From Clostridia bacterium (lineage in GTDB: Bacteria; Bacillota; Clostridia; Oscillospirales; Acutalibacteraceae): a stretch of DNA of 64,000 nucleotides. Positions 27,211 through 35,326 of the stretch are shown here, in pieces. Every line of letters starts with the position of its first letter. Within the stretch, counting starts at the first letter, position 1. The DNA is taken from positions 1 to 64,000 of the forward strand of contig JAFRLW010000011.1 of NCBI GenBank assembly GCA_017431035.1. The letters run 5' to 3'. The position numbers and the translations under genes were made by a program. The notes below the pieces were generated by a model, which worked only from the letters and a program-made list of their open reading frames with translations, ran no database searches and was not told where the DNA came from.

Positions 27211-27370
27211 CTGAAGGGATTTGAAGCCTAAGAGGGCTTTCGCCGTAAAGAAAAACAGTCCGGTGGACTGTTTTTTAGGCGGAAGGTGCGAAGACGGGCA
27301 CCAAACACGTAAGTGTTTGGTCGTCAAGCAGGGTAGACGCAGCAGCGGATACATCCCTTCATCCGCACCA
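27211..27370 (+). mobile_element. 160-bp structured repeat unit ending in a copy of the tRNA-Leu 3' end
   Basis: The right end ATCCCTTCATCCGCACCA (27353-27370) is an exact 18-base copy of the tRNA 3' end (27141-27158). The left end TGAAGGGAT (27212-27220) is its inverted partner, and 17 bases there match the tRNA T-arm in reverse at 16 positions. Inside are a hairpin with 11-bp arms (27251-27261, 27265-27275), CCAAACAC-GTAA-GTGTTTGG (27301-27320) and AAGCC/GGCTT (27224-27239). There is no coding capacity. It looks like an integration scar or a non-autonomous element at the tRNA end; the mechanism is inferred. Confidence 0.55.
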
Positions 27371-27373
27371 CAG

Positions 27374-27414
27374 GCAGGGCCTGACCCAATTCGGGTTTAG
27401 ACTCTGCTTTTTTT
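27374..27414 (+). terminator. Terminator after the second tRNA 3'-end copy
   Basis: GCAGGGCCTGACCC and GGGTTTAGACTCTGC form a long hairpin with G-U pairs and one mismatch around AATTC, followed by seven T. It starts three bases after the second CCA copy. Confidence 0.82.
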
Positions 27415-27446
27415 AATCCTACCACGACCGTGAAGACCGTTACTAA

Positions 27447-27461
27447 CATCCGCACCAAAAA
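27447..27461 (+). repeat. Third copy of the tRNA-Leu 3' end
   Basis: CATCCGCACCAAAA(A) repeats the acceptor strand, CCA and following A-tract of the tRNA (27148-27162). It begins a third tRNA-end/terminator junction. It is shorter than the second copy (18 bases). Confidence 0.65.
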
Positions 27462-27490
27462 TCCTTGTTCTTTTGAACAAGGATTTTTTA
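27457..27490 (+). terminator. Terminator after the third tRNA 3'-end copy
   Basis: AAAATCCTTGTTC (27458-27470) pairs with GAACAAGGATTTT (27475-27487) around TTTT, followed by more T. Confidence 0.92.
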
Positions 27491-27655
27491 GGTAGATAAA
27501 CACAAACCGGAAACCTGCTTCTAAATATCAATATGTAAATTATTTTTTTCAACCGAATTATATATTCTGCTGTTTAATGATTTATAACAAAATAGTCTTG
27601 CCTTTTTTGTCGCCTTTTAAGAGAATTGATTTTTATAATATTATTTGTTTTCTTC
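27491..27655. other. AT-rich spacer without recognised features
   Basis: Between the third terminator and the promoter of the surface-protein gene I see no coding frame of note, no RNA gene and no clear repeat; the sequence is strongly AT-rich. Confidence 0.7.
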
Positions 27656-27698
27656 TTGAAAAAGGTATGTTAAAGTGATAATATACTATATATAGTAT
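27656..27698 (+). promoter_or_regulatory. Promoter region with 16-bp palindrome before the surface-protein gene
   Basis: TTGAAA (27656-27661) and the overlapping -10 candidates GATAAT (27677-27682) or TATACT (27682-27687) have non-ideal spacing (15 or 20). A perfect palindrome ATACTATA/TATAGTAT (27683-27698) overlaps the -10 or initial transcribed region, a plausible repressor operator or 5' hairpin. Confidence 0.45.
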
Positions 27699-27719
27699 TT
27701 GTTAGGAGGATGAATACAT

Positions 27720-29327
27720 ATGCAAAAATCTGTAAAAGTAAAGGCAATAAGCCTTGTGCTCAGCCTTGCACTTCTGCTTTCTCTCGTTACGGCAGTAAGC
27801 CTTATGACACAAGCGGAAGAGGTAGAAGTAGTTAAATCCGGTGAAACCAAGATGTTTTGGCCTACCACCGACGGTTATAAGCTTGGTGACGGAACTATAT
27901 TTTTGAGCGGATCGAAAATCCAAGCTTCATCCGGCGGTTTGGCGATGCACGTATACATCGACAATGAGCTTGTATATGAAAGTCCCAATTCTTCGTCTTA
28001 TACTTTTGAGCAGGATTGCCAGAGTAATAGCGAAGTTACTTATTATAGTCCTTATGTCCCGGGACCTAATGGCGAATCGGGATGTGTTATTTATTTTGAT
28101 TCGTACACCGATCCGACAAAAAAAGCATATATTAACGTCGACAATTCAACCAGCACCTCCGATTCGATTTATATCGAGGGTGTTGCAGGTCAGGAGTATA
28201 TTATCGTTCCAAAGGGTACACCGATTACCGATTCGGACTGGGAAAAATCCATTAAGCCCGATCCTGAAAGAGACAACTGGGTATTCTTTGAAAATCTAAA
28301 AGCGGCAACCGAGTTTGAGATTTATACCCGCACCGCTGAAACAGACACTGCCAATGCCGGCACTGCTGCAAAAGCAAATGTACACACATCACTTTCCTGC
28401 ATAAGTTCGGAATATGACAGCACACTTGTAGGTGCAACGGTAAAAGTAATACCCGAGCCCGAAACAGAAGGACTAACATATAAGTGGTATCAGGATGTCG
28501 CAACAGGAGATGGCGAGGGCGCAATTCTTCACGAACTGACAGAAATAACAGGCGCCGCAGGCGATACCTATACCTTTAGAGAAGAAGATATAGGCAAAGG
28601 CATTACTGTTAAAATATTCGCAGGTACTTCCGAAGTCGGCGATGTAGAAATAGAAGGACCTGTTACCCTTACCGCAACCGTAAACTTTGACAGTATGGGC
28701 GGTAGTGAAGTTGAAGCAATAACAGATGTAGGTTACAGATCCAAAATCAAAGAGCCAAAAGAGCCTGTCCGTAAGGGTTACGTCTTTGACGGCTGGTTCT
28801 ATGAAGAAGAATACATAACACCTTTTGATTTTGAAAAAGATGTTATCACCTGGGAAGAAACTACCCTCTATGCTAAATGGGAACCGTTCTCCTATGATAT
28901 CACCGCCATTTCAGGACTTTCGGGCAAAGGTAATAAACAATGGACAAAGGGCGCTAAGTCAAGTGTTGCCATAACCGTAGAAAATAACGGACAAGATAAT
29001 AGTTTTGACCACTTAGTAGGTGTAAAACTTGACGGCAAGGACCTTGTTCTTGATAAGGATTATACTATTGATAAAGATAGTTCAAAGATAATTCTTAAAC
29101 CCGAAACCCTTGAAAAACTCTCCCTTGGTAATCATACCTTAACCGTTCTCTTTGATGACGGCGAGGTAGAAACCACCCTTACTATAACAGAGCAAAAGGC
29201 GGAAACCACTTCACCTAAAACCGGTAATAGCGGCGAGATTACGTTCCTTGTAATTTTAATGGAACTCTCTCTCTTAGCCCTAGCCGGAACTATGATAACA
29301 AGAAGAAAGAAAAATCCTCATAAATAA
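27720..29327 (+). CDS. Secreted surface protein with InlB-type repeat and SPKTG sorting signal
   Basis: A cell-wall-anchored extracellular protein of unknown ligand. Signal peptide about 1-32 (hydrophobic core, cut near TQA-EE). A novel region (33-315) precedes one Listeria/Bacteroides InlB B-repeat (about 318-391, with RKGYVFDGWFYEEE and TTLYAKWEPF). An X2/Ig-like domain (about 392-488) follows, then the sorting signal SPKTG (498-502), a hydrophobic helix and RRKKNPHK. The motif is not the standard LPxTG, and no sortase gene is in the window. AGGAGG lies 10 bases before the ATG. A terminator follows, so it is monocistronic. Confidence 0.85.
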   Translation: MQKSVKVKAISLVLSLALLLSLVTAVSLMTQAEEVEVVKSGETKMFWPTTDGYKLGDGTIFLSGSKIQASSGGLAMHVYIDNELVYESPNSSSYTFEQDCQSNSEVTYYSPYVPGPNGESGCVIYFDSYTDPTKKAYINVDNSTSTSDSIYIEGVAGQEYIIVPKGTPITDSDWEKSIKPDPERDNWVFFENLKAATEFEIYTRTAETDTANAGTAAKANVHTSLSCISSEYDSTLVGATVKVIPEPETEGLTYKWYQDVATGDGEGAILHELTEITGAAGDTYTFREEDIGKGITVKIFAGTSEVGDVEIEGPVTLTATVNFDSMGGSEVEAITDVGYRSKIKEPKEPVRKGYVFDGWFYEEEYITPFDFEKDVITWEETTLYAKWEPFSYDITAISGLSGKGNKQWTKGAKSSVAITVENNGQDNSFDHLVGVKLDGKDLVLDKDYTIDKDSSKIILKPETLEKLSLGNHTLTVLFDDGEVETTLTITEQKAETTSPKTGNSGEITFLVILMELSLLALAGTMITRRKKNPHK

Positions 29328-29338
29328 AAGTTAAAATC

Positions 29339-29375
29339 ACAAAAAGCACGGTGAGTTTTCACCGTGCTTTTTGTG
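29339..29375 (+). terminator. Terminator after the surface-protein gene
   Basis: A 16-bp perfect stem (29339-29354 with 29359-29374) around GTTT; the right arm ends in a T-tract (CTTTTTGT). Confidence 0.9.
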
Positions 29376-29404
29376 TTGCGATTTATAAGATTTTATGATA
29401 AAAT
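29376..29404 (+). promoter_or_regulatory. Promoter for the alpha/beta hydrolase operon
   Basis: TTGCGA (29376-29381), 17 bases, TAAAAT (29399-29404). Confidence 0.6.
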
Positions 29405-29455
29405 ACGTTTAGAAATTACAGGTAAAAGTTTTTGAAAGAAAACGAAGTTTGATTT

Positions 29456-30250
29456 ATGGATATAAAAGCAGTTAAAACAAAAGATTTAACTATGCGGTAT
29501 TTTTCTTTTGGCAGCGGGGAAAAGGTGCTGGTTATTTTGCCGGGGCTCTCCATTACAAGCGTTATGCCCTCTGCCGATACCATAGCCGCCGCATACGGCA
29601 AGTTTTCGGGTGAATACACCGTTTATCTTTTTGACAGAAGGGAAGATATGCCGAATGTTTACGGTATTGACGATATGGCTCGTGATACCGCCCTTGCTTT
29701 AGAAGAGTTGGGACTTAAAAATGTCAACCTTTTCGGCGCTTCTCAAGGCGGGATGATAGCGCTATTACTTTCGATAAACTATCCGCATTTAGTAGCCAAA
29801 CTTGCTCTCGGTTCCTCTACGGCAAAGGTTGGAGATTTCAACGAGAATATTCTTAAAAGGTGGATAGAACTTGCAAAACTTCAAGAAAAGGAAGAACTGT
29901 ATCTTGATTTTGCAAAAAAGATTTATCCCGAAAGGTTTTATGAAAAATACAAAAACGCCTTTATAGAAATGTCAAAATCCGTGACGGATAGCGACCTTTC
30001 AAGGTTTATTATCTCGGCAAGCGGAACAAAAGGGTTTGATATTAGCGAAAGACTAAAGGAGATAAAATGTCCTGTTTTGGTGCTTTACGCTACGGACGAC
30101 AAGGTGTTGGGCGGCGACTCGGCAAAAGAGTTAAAAGAAAAGCTCGGCACAAGAGAGGACGTCACTTTCTTTTCCTATAGCGGTTTCGGACACGCTGCAT
30201 TTGACACGGCGCCCGATTATAAAAGACGGCTTTATGCTTTTTTTGAATAA
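29456..30250 (+). CDS. Alpha/beta hydrolase
   Basis: Cytoplasmic alpha/beta-hydrolase-fold enzyme (264 aa) with no signal peptide. The nucleophile elbow is G-A-S-Q-G in NLFGASQGGMIALLL. The acid is the Asp of YATDDKVLGG, and the His is in YSGFGHAAFDT, so the triad is complete. The opening strand KVLVILPGLSITSVMPS provides the oxyanion region. The substrate is unknown; an esterase or lactonase is possible. Only a weak ribosome site is visible before the ATG. Two small membrane genes follow and are likely co-transcribed. Confidence 0.85.
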   Translation: MDIKAVKTKDLTMRYFSFGSGEKVLVILPGLSITSVMPSADTIAAAYGKFSGEYTVYLFDRREDMPNVYGIDDMARDTALALEELGLKNVNLFGASQGGMIALLLSINYPHLVAKLALGSSTAKVGDFNENILKRWIELAKLQEKEELYLDFAKKIYPERFYEKYKNAFIEMSKSVTDSDLSRFIISASGTKGFDISERLKEIKCPVLVLYATDDKVLGGDSAKELKEKLGTREDVTFFSYSGFGHAAFDTAPDYKRRLYAFFE

Positions 30251-30270
30251 CATATCAGGAGGAAATAAAA

Positions 30271-30666
30271 ATGGCTTGTTTTATTGCAACCGCAGTAGAA
30301 GCGGCAGTAGTAACGGTAATTGAAAAAAGAGTTGAAAAAAAGGAAATAGAAAAGGTGCATCTTGACGCTGAAAATACTAAGTCAAACAAATTGCCACTTG
30401 GCCAAAAAATAAAATGGCTCAGAAACCTGCTTCTAGGCGGCTCGTTTTTACTTGCGTTTGAACACATTTGGCACGGCGAGGTTGTCCCCTATTTTCCGTT
30501 TTTAACGGCGGCGGCAAACGCTGAAGACAGATTGCAAATGTTAAAGGAAATGGCTTTAGTCGGGGGCGGTATGATGCTTCTTGTGACTGCTGTTTGGGGT
30601 CTTATGCTTCTTGTTTCTCATATGATTGAAAAAAGAGGACAAGAAGAAAACACGGCGGAGGAATAG
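30271..30666 (+). CDS. Small two-helix membrane protein, unknown function
   Basis: 131 aa. It opens with MACFIATAVEAAVVT, then a lysine/glutamate-rich segment, then two TM helices (about 53-77 and 93-115) with KIKWLRNLLLGGSFLLAFEHIWHG between. The conserved-looking FEHIWHGE contains a Glu and two His near the membrane face, which might bind metal (inference). AGGAGG precedes the ATG. It is followed 3 bases later by another small membrane gene and I do not recognise either family with certainty. Confidence 0.7.
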   Translation: MACFIATAVEAAVVTVIEKRVEKKEIEKVHLDAENTKSNKLPLGQKIKWLRNLLLGGSFLLAFEHIWHGEVVPYFPFLTAAANAEDRLQMLKEMALVGGGMMLLVTAVWGLMLLVSHMIEKRGQEENTAEE

Positions 30667-30669
30667 GCT

Positions 30670-30990
30670 ATGACGTTACTTATATCCCTTTTTGCCGCCA
30701 TAATCAGCACGGCGGTTTGGTATAAAAACGCACCGAAAAGCCAAATGAAAACGGGAGTTCTCTGCTGGCTGTTTTGGGGCTCAAGCCTTATGTGGTTTGT
30801 AGACGCCGTATTTGAATATGCGGAATTAAAAGCAGAATATTTTAATCCCACTCCTGCCGAAATGCTAAACGACCTGTTTTTAGGACTTTCGGTTGTGGCG
30901 CTAGGGTTACTCGTATGGATAGTTATACTGCTTATCAGTGACCCGAAATGTGTTATAAAAGACAAACTTACAAAAAAAGACGATGAATAA
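30670..30990 (+). CDS. Small membrane protein, unknown function
   Basis: 106 aa with three hydrophobic stretches (about 1-17, 28-48 and 68-92) and a charged lysine/aspartate tail. GGAGG overlaps the end of the preceding gene, and the two are certainly co-transcribed. The C-terminal codons form the left arm of the terminator hairpin. I cannot assign a function; partner of the upstream membrane protein is the simplest reading. Confidence 0.68.
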   Translation: MTLLISLFAAIISTAVWYKNAPKSQMKTGVLCWLFWGSSLMWFVDAVFEYAELKAEYFNPTPAEMLNDLFLGLSVVALGLLVWIVILLISDPKCVIKDKLTKKDDE

Positions 30991-31006
30991 TCATCGTCTT
31001 TTTTAT
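30973..31006. terminator. Bidirectional terminator
   Basis: AAAAAAGACGATGA (30973-30986) pairs with TCATCGTCTTTTTT (30991-31004) around ATAA. The rightward stop codon lies inside, and the mirror A/T tracts also serve the leftward capA-like gene. Confidence 0.9.
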
Positions 31007-31018
31007 TTTGTCAAATTG

Positions 31019-32302
31019 TTATATTTCTACTTTTATTATTCCGTTTTGAAGAGACATTTTTGTTCCGAACACTTCGGAGAGTTCTTTGAACTTATCAACA
31101 AAATAAAGGTCTTTGGCTACAAGCGGGATACCCCGTCTGTCGTCTGTTTCATCAAAACCGAGTTCTACCGGCAACATTTCAAGGCTTGTCACCCTGCCGT
31201 CTTTAACCTCAAAATAGGGGATGACTGTGCAGAACATACGCCTGTCGTACATAAGACCTCTCTTGCCGCCGTTTGAGCGGATATCGAGCAGTTCCTTTAT
31301 GGTTTTGTCGGTAGAAACTCCGCACTTTTCATAAAAATCGGCAGGGGCGGACTGGATGTTTGAGAGTTCCAAAACAAAGTCGCCGAGAGAGTGGAAAATA
31401 GGCGCACCGTTATATATCTCAAGTCCACGTAGCAAATGCGGTCCGTGGCAAATAACAGCGCCGACGCCGTTCTCAATAACAATATGGCAAAACTCTCTTA
31501 AAAACTCGGGAACGTCCTCTTTCTCGCCGGTGACACAGTGGTTATGGAGTGAGAGTATAACAAAATCGGCATTTTGTTTTGCCTCTTTTATAGAGGCCAA
31601 AATACGAGCCATATCTTTTTTGTTGAGCGTGGTTTCGGTTCCGCACTTGTCGGCAATTTTAAGTTTAAGTGAAGAAAACTCAAATACGTTTTCGGGAAGC
31701 GGAGGCTGATAGCCCTCTTTTCTCGCTATTTCGGCACGGCGGTTTACTCCGGTTTCGTCCGCTATCTCTTTTAATACTTCCGCCTGTTTTTTTGTCACGC
31801 AAATGGTGGTCGAGTAGTTTAGCGGATTTATACCGGGTCTGCCGGGATAAATATCGGTCGGGTTTCCTGCCGGAGAGGGAGGAGTAAAGGAAGCGCAAAC
31901 GGAAATAAGCGCCGCTTTTCCGTCCTTTGTATTAAGGTAGGCAGGACGTGAGGCAGAGGGCAAATCCCTGCCCGTACCCGCAAAGGGAACGCCCGATTTT
32001 TCGATAACGTCCAGTGTATCGGTAAAGCCTTTCATATCAAAGTCAAAGGCGTGGTTGTTGTTGTTTGACAGCAGGTTAAAACCGTATGATAAAGCGGTGC
32101 CAAGCGCTTCGGGTTCGGCACGCAGATACGAGCCGCCCGAAAAATTACCGCCATAGCAACTGCCCTCTCGGTTGAGGGTGGTCTCTAAGTTAAAAAAGCG
32201 CACGTCGCCTTTCATAATATAGTCTTTGAGGGTCTTAAAATCCGCATAATCGGTGGAATACGGCCTTTGAATTAAAACATCGCCTACCGCAGTTATTTTC
32301 AT
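31019..32302 (-). CDS. CapA-family metallophosphatase-like protein
   Basis: Member of the PGA_cap/CapA family, calcineurin-like phosphoesterase-fold proteins related to poly-gamma-glutamate synthesis. Metal-site motifs in order are GDV near residue 7, FFNLET, SNNNNHAFDF, LSLHNH, CHGPHLLRG and HSLGDFV. No signal peptide or TM is visible, unlike capsule CapA, so it is probably cytoplasmic. Length is 427 aa. It lies 33 bases after an M20 amidohydrolase gene; no capBC is present, so capsule synthesis is unlikely. Confidence 0.85.
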   Translation of the reverse strand: MKITAVGDVLIQRPYSTDYADFKTLKDYIMKGDVRFFNLETTLNREGSCYGGNFSGGSYLRAEPEALGTALSYGFNLLSNNNNHAFDFDMKGFTDTLDVIEKSGVPFAGTGRDLPSASRPAYLNTKDGKAALISVCASFTPPSPAGNPTDIYPGRPGINPLNYSTTICVTKKQAEVLKEIADETGVNRRAEIARKEGYQPPLPENVFEFSSLKLKIADKCGTETTLNKKDMARILASIKEAKQNADFVILSLHNHCVTGEKEDVPEFLREFCHIVIENGVGAVICHGPHLLRGLEIYNGAPIFHSLGDFVLELSNIQSAPADFYEKCGVSTDKTIKELLDIRSNGGKRGLMYDRRMFCTVIPYFEVKDGRVTSLEMLPVELGFDETDDRRGIPLVAKDLYFVDKFKELSEVFGTKMSLQNGIIKVEI

Positions 32303-32335
32303 AAAATTTACCTCTTTTAAAAGTTTTTAATATAA

Positions 32336-33688
32336 TCAGCCGTAAATTGTCGCCGAGCCGTCGGAGTTATAAACAACGCCGTCAAAAGACTTGTTGTTTT
32401 CTTCAACCATAGCGAAATAATCTTCTTTCGTTTTGAAGAGAGTTTTCTTCTCGGCTATTATCTTTTTGGCGTAAGCGGCATTATCTTTAAGCAGATATTC
32501 AACCATACAAGCCTGGAAAGCGGCGCCTTTTACAACCGCAAACTCGGGGTCGGTTATATAGAAATTAGAACCGTGACCGTTGCCGACAGCGCCTTTGATA
32601 TGCGGATGAATGGCAGGCATAACCGCCGACATATCGCCCATATCGGTGCTTCCCGAACTCCAGCCGTCCGTTACAAGAACGCCGGCTTCGGTAAAGAGTT
32701 CGGTTCCGACCTGCTTTAGCGCCGAAACAAGGTTTTTGTCGTTGTTTAGCGGCGCGTATCCGAGAATATCGTTGAGTTTTACTTTACAGCCTATCGCCGC
32801 CGCGCTTGCGGAAAACGCGCGGTTGATTTTTTTGTTCGCTTGCAAAATTGCGTCAACAGTGGCGCCGCGAACAAAACTTTCAACCTTTACTTTTTCGGGA
32901 ATGGCATTTACCGCCGTTCCGCCCTCTGTAATAATCGGGTGAAAACGGATGTGGTCGTCATCTCGGAAAGTTTCGCGCAAAGCGTTTGCCGCGGTGAGCG
33001 CCGTGTTCGCCGCGTAAAGAGCGTTTATTCCGCGGTGGGGAGAGCCGCCCGCGTGAGCGGATTTCCCCAAAAACTCGGCGGATTTTACCATACAGCCGTT
33101 GGAGCCCGCGTTGCACTCAATGCCTTTTACGGCATCATTGGCGGTGACGTGTACCATAAAGCACATATCCACGCCGTCTAAATATCCGCGGTGCAGAAAT
33201 TCAACTTTACCGCTATAATATTTTATAATTCCTTTGTCTTTAAGGTCTTTTCTGAAATCAAGTTCAATAGACTCTTCTGCGGGTACCGCTACAAGCCGTA
33301 TACTGCCCGAAAGTCCGTCAAGCGCACCGGGTGCCGTCAGCGCCGCGGCTACGCCGTAAAGCGCCGCCGACTGACAGTTGTGACCGCAGGCGTGTACCGC
33401 GCCCGTTTCTTTGTCACATTCGGGGTGAGTAGGAATAATAAGGGAGTCAAGTTCGCCGAAAATGGCTACTTTAGGACCTTCGCGCCCCGTATCAATATCG
33501 GTATAAAATCCGGGAATATCGCCCGCCTCGTGTAATTCAAGACCTAAAGCCTCATATTTTTCTTTTAAATATTTGTGGGTTTTCCATTCTCTGTAACCCG
33601 GCTCGGGATTTTTCCAGATGTGACGCTCAACTCCCAAAATTTCATCTTTTATGCTTTCTATTTTGGCGCACATTATTTCTTTTGCCAT
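32336..33688 (-). CDS. M20 family amidohydrolase (AbgB-like)
   Basis: Zinc-dependent amidohydrolase, resembling p-aminobenzoyl-glutamate hydrolase subunits and IAA-amino-acid hydrolases. Metal-site residues appear as D81 in FGELDSL, H99 and H103 in VHACGHNCQ, and E138-E139 in PAEES. The lid domain occupies about 190-320. Length is 450 aa. It is the middle gene of a DUF1846-M20-CapA operon. It holds about 15 CGCG sites in 1.35 kb while its neighbours have essentially none, suggesting acquisition from another genome. Confidence 0.88.
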   Translation of the reverse strand: MAKEIMCAKIESIKDEILGVERHIWKNPEPGYREWKTHKYLKEKYEALGLELHEAGDIPGFYTDIDTGREGPKVAIFGELDSLIIPTHPECDKETGAVHACGHNCQSAALYGVAAALTAPGALDGLSGSIRLVAVPAEESIELDFRKDLKDKGIIKYYSGKVEFLHRGYLDGVDMCFMVHVTANDAVKGIECNAGSNGCMVKSAEFLGKSAHAGGSPHRGINALYAANTALTAANALRETFRDDDHIRFHPIITEGGTAVNAIPEKVKVESFVRGATVDAILQANKKINRAFSASAAAIGCKVKLNDILGYAPLNNDKNLVSALKQVGTELFTEAGVLVTDGWSSGSTDMGDMSAVMPAIHPHIKGAVGNGHGSNFYITDPEFAVVKGAAFQACMVEYLLKDNAAYAKKIIAEKKTLFKTKEDYFAMVEENNKSFDGVVYNSDGSATIYG

Positions 33689-33715
33689 AAAACAACCACC
33701 TTTAAAAGCGTAAAA

Positions 33716-35200
33716 TTAGTTTGCGTGATAGAGTTTCTTTGTCTGATATTTCGGCTCGCAGGTCATATTAACCCCGAGTTTCTTAAAGGTTTGCTCATCA
33801 ACACGGGAAAGAATAACGCTTGAATGCGCCTCAAGTCCCTTTAATTTTTCGAGTTGGTCAAGCGCCTTTTTTGCTGTTCCGTTTGTGGCGGCGCAAATAG
33901 AAAGAGCGATTAAAACCTCATCGGTGTGCAGTCTCGGGTTGTGGTTGCCGAGCACTCCCGTTTTCATATGTTGAATAGGCTCAATAATAGTCGGGGAGAG
34001 CAGTTCGATATCATCGGGTATTCCGCCGAGAACTTTAAGAACGTTCAAAAGCATAGAGGAACTTGCTCCCAGCAAAGCGGAGGTTTTTCCGGTTATAATT
34101 GTGCCGTCGTCAAGGCTTATCGCCGTGGCGGGCGCACCGGTTTTTTCCGCCTTATCAAGAGCGGCTTTTACGGTCGGGCGGTCATCCGACGATATACCGC
34201 ATTGATTAAGCAAAAGTTCAATTTTAGCAACTTCGCTTTGTTCGCCGAGACCCTGACGAACTTTGCACATAGCGCTGTAATAGCGGCGCAAAATCTCCTG
34301 CTTTGCGGCGGCTTTTACATTTTCATCATTTGATATGGCAAAGCCCACCATATTAACGCCCATATCGGTAGGGCTCTTATACGGGCATTCGCCCAAAATG
34401 CGTTCAAGCATAGTTTTAACAACGGGGAATATCTCTATATCACGGTTGTAGTTTATGGTGGTTTCGCCGTAGGCTTCTAAATGGAAGGGGTCTATCATAT
34501 TTACGTCGTTGAGGTCGGCGGTTGCCGCTTCATACGCTACGTTTACGGGATGTTTAAGAGGGAGGTTCCAAACAGGGAAAGTCTCAAACTTTGCATAGCC
34601 GGCTTTAACACCGTGCTTTTGCTCGTGATAAAGTTGGGAAAGGCAGGTCGCCATTTTTCCGCAACCGGGTCCGGGGGCGGTAACGACAACAAGTTTTCTC
34701 TCGGTTTTGATATAATCGTTTTTGCCAAACCCCTCATCGCTGACAATAAGCGGAACGTTAGAAGGATAATCGGCTATAGTATAGTGTCTGTATACCGGAA
34801 CGCCGAGATTTTTAAGTCTTTTTTCAAAACTGAGCGCCAAAGGTTGTCCGGTAAAACGGGTTATAACAACGCTGCCGACATAAAGTCCTATACCACGAAG
34901 AGCGTCAATAAGGCGAAGCGTTTCAAGGTCGTAGGTTATGCCGAGATCTCCACGCTGTTTGTTCTTTTCAATAGCATCCTCGTTTATTGCAACGATAATT
35001 TCCGCCTCATCTTTCAGTTCCAAAAGCATTCTCACCTTTGAGTCGGGCAAAAACCCCGGCAAAACACGTGAGGCGTGGGCGTCGTCAAACAGTTTTCCGC
35101 CAAACTCCATATACAGTTTGTCGCCGAACTTGGCAATTCGGTCCCTGATATTTTGACTTTGTCTTCTTATGTATTCGTCGTTATCAAATCCTATTTTCAT
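33716..35200 (-). CDS. DUF1846 family protein
   Basis: Conserved cytoplasmic protein (494 aa) of the DUF1846 family, biochemical role unknown to me. It starts MKIGFDNDEYIRRQS and carries a P-loop-like APGPGCGKMATCLSQLYHE near residue 175, as family members do, followed by KAGYAKFETFPVWNLPL and NMIDPFHLEAYG. The P-loop hints at nucleotide binding. GGGAGGA precedes the ATG. First gene of a leftward operon, with its own promoter at 35229-35257. Confidence 0.88.
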   Translation of the reverse strand: MKIGFDNDEYIRRQSQNIRDRIAKFGDKLYMEFGGKLFDDAHASRVLPGFLPDSKVRMLLELKDEAEIIVAINEDAIEKNKQRGDLGITYDLETLRLIDALRGIGLYVGSVVITRFTGQPLALSFEKRLKNLGVPVYRHYTIADYPSNVPLIVSDEGFGKNDYIKTERKLVVVTAPGPGCGKMATCLSQLYHEQKHGVKAGYAKFETFPVWNLPLKHPVNVAYEAATADLNDVNMIDPFHLEAYGETTINYNRDIEIFPVVKTMLERILGECPYKSPTDMGVNMVGFAISNDENVKAAAKQEILRRYYSAMCKVRQGLGEQSEVAKIELLLNQCGISSDDRPTVKAALDKAEKTGAPATAISLDDGTIITGKTSALLGASSSMLLNVLKVLGGIPDDIELLSPTIIEPIQHMKTGVLGNHNPRLHTDEVLIALSICAATNGTAKKALDQLEKLKGLEAHSSVILSRVDEQTFKKLGVNMTCEPKYQTKKLYHAN

Positions 35201-35228
35201 AAATCATATCCTCCCATTCTACCCTAAA

Positions 35229-35257
35229 AGTATATCAGCAGGGGATTACAATTTCAA
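35229..35257 (-). promoter_or_regulatory. Promoter for the DUF1846-M20-CapA operon
   Basis: On the minus strand: TTGAAA (35252-35257), 17 bases ending in TGA, TATACT (35229-35234), about 30 bases before the start codon. Confidence 0.7.
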
Positions 35258-35326
35258 GAAAAAACTATGATTTATAGCAACATTTGTAAATATTTTATTT
35301 ATTTATCTTTAATACAGTTATATCTC

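Noticed and set aside
27072..27490. Prophage or genomic island at tRNA-Leu
   Set aside because: No integrase or other mobile gene is present here; only scars and a small non-coding unit remain.
31019..32302. Capsule (poly-gamma-glutamate) synthesis locus
   Set aside because: Only a CapA-like protein is present, without membrane anchor or capB/capC.
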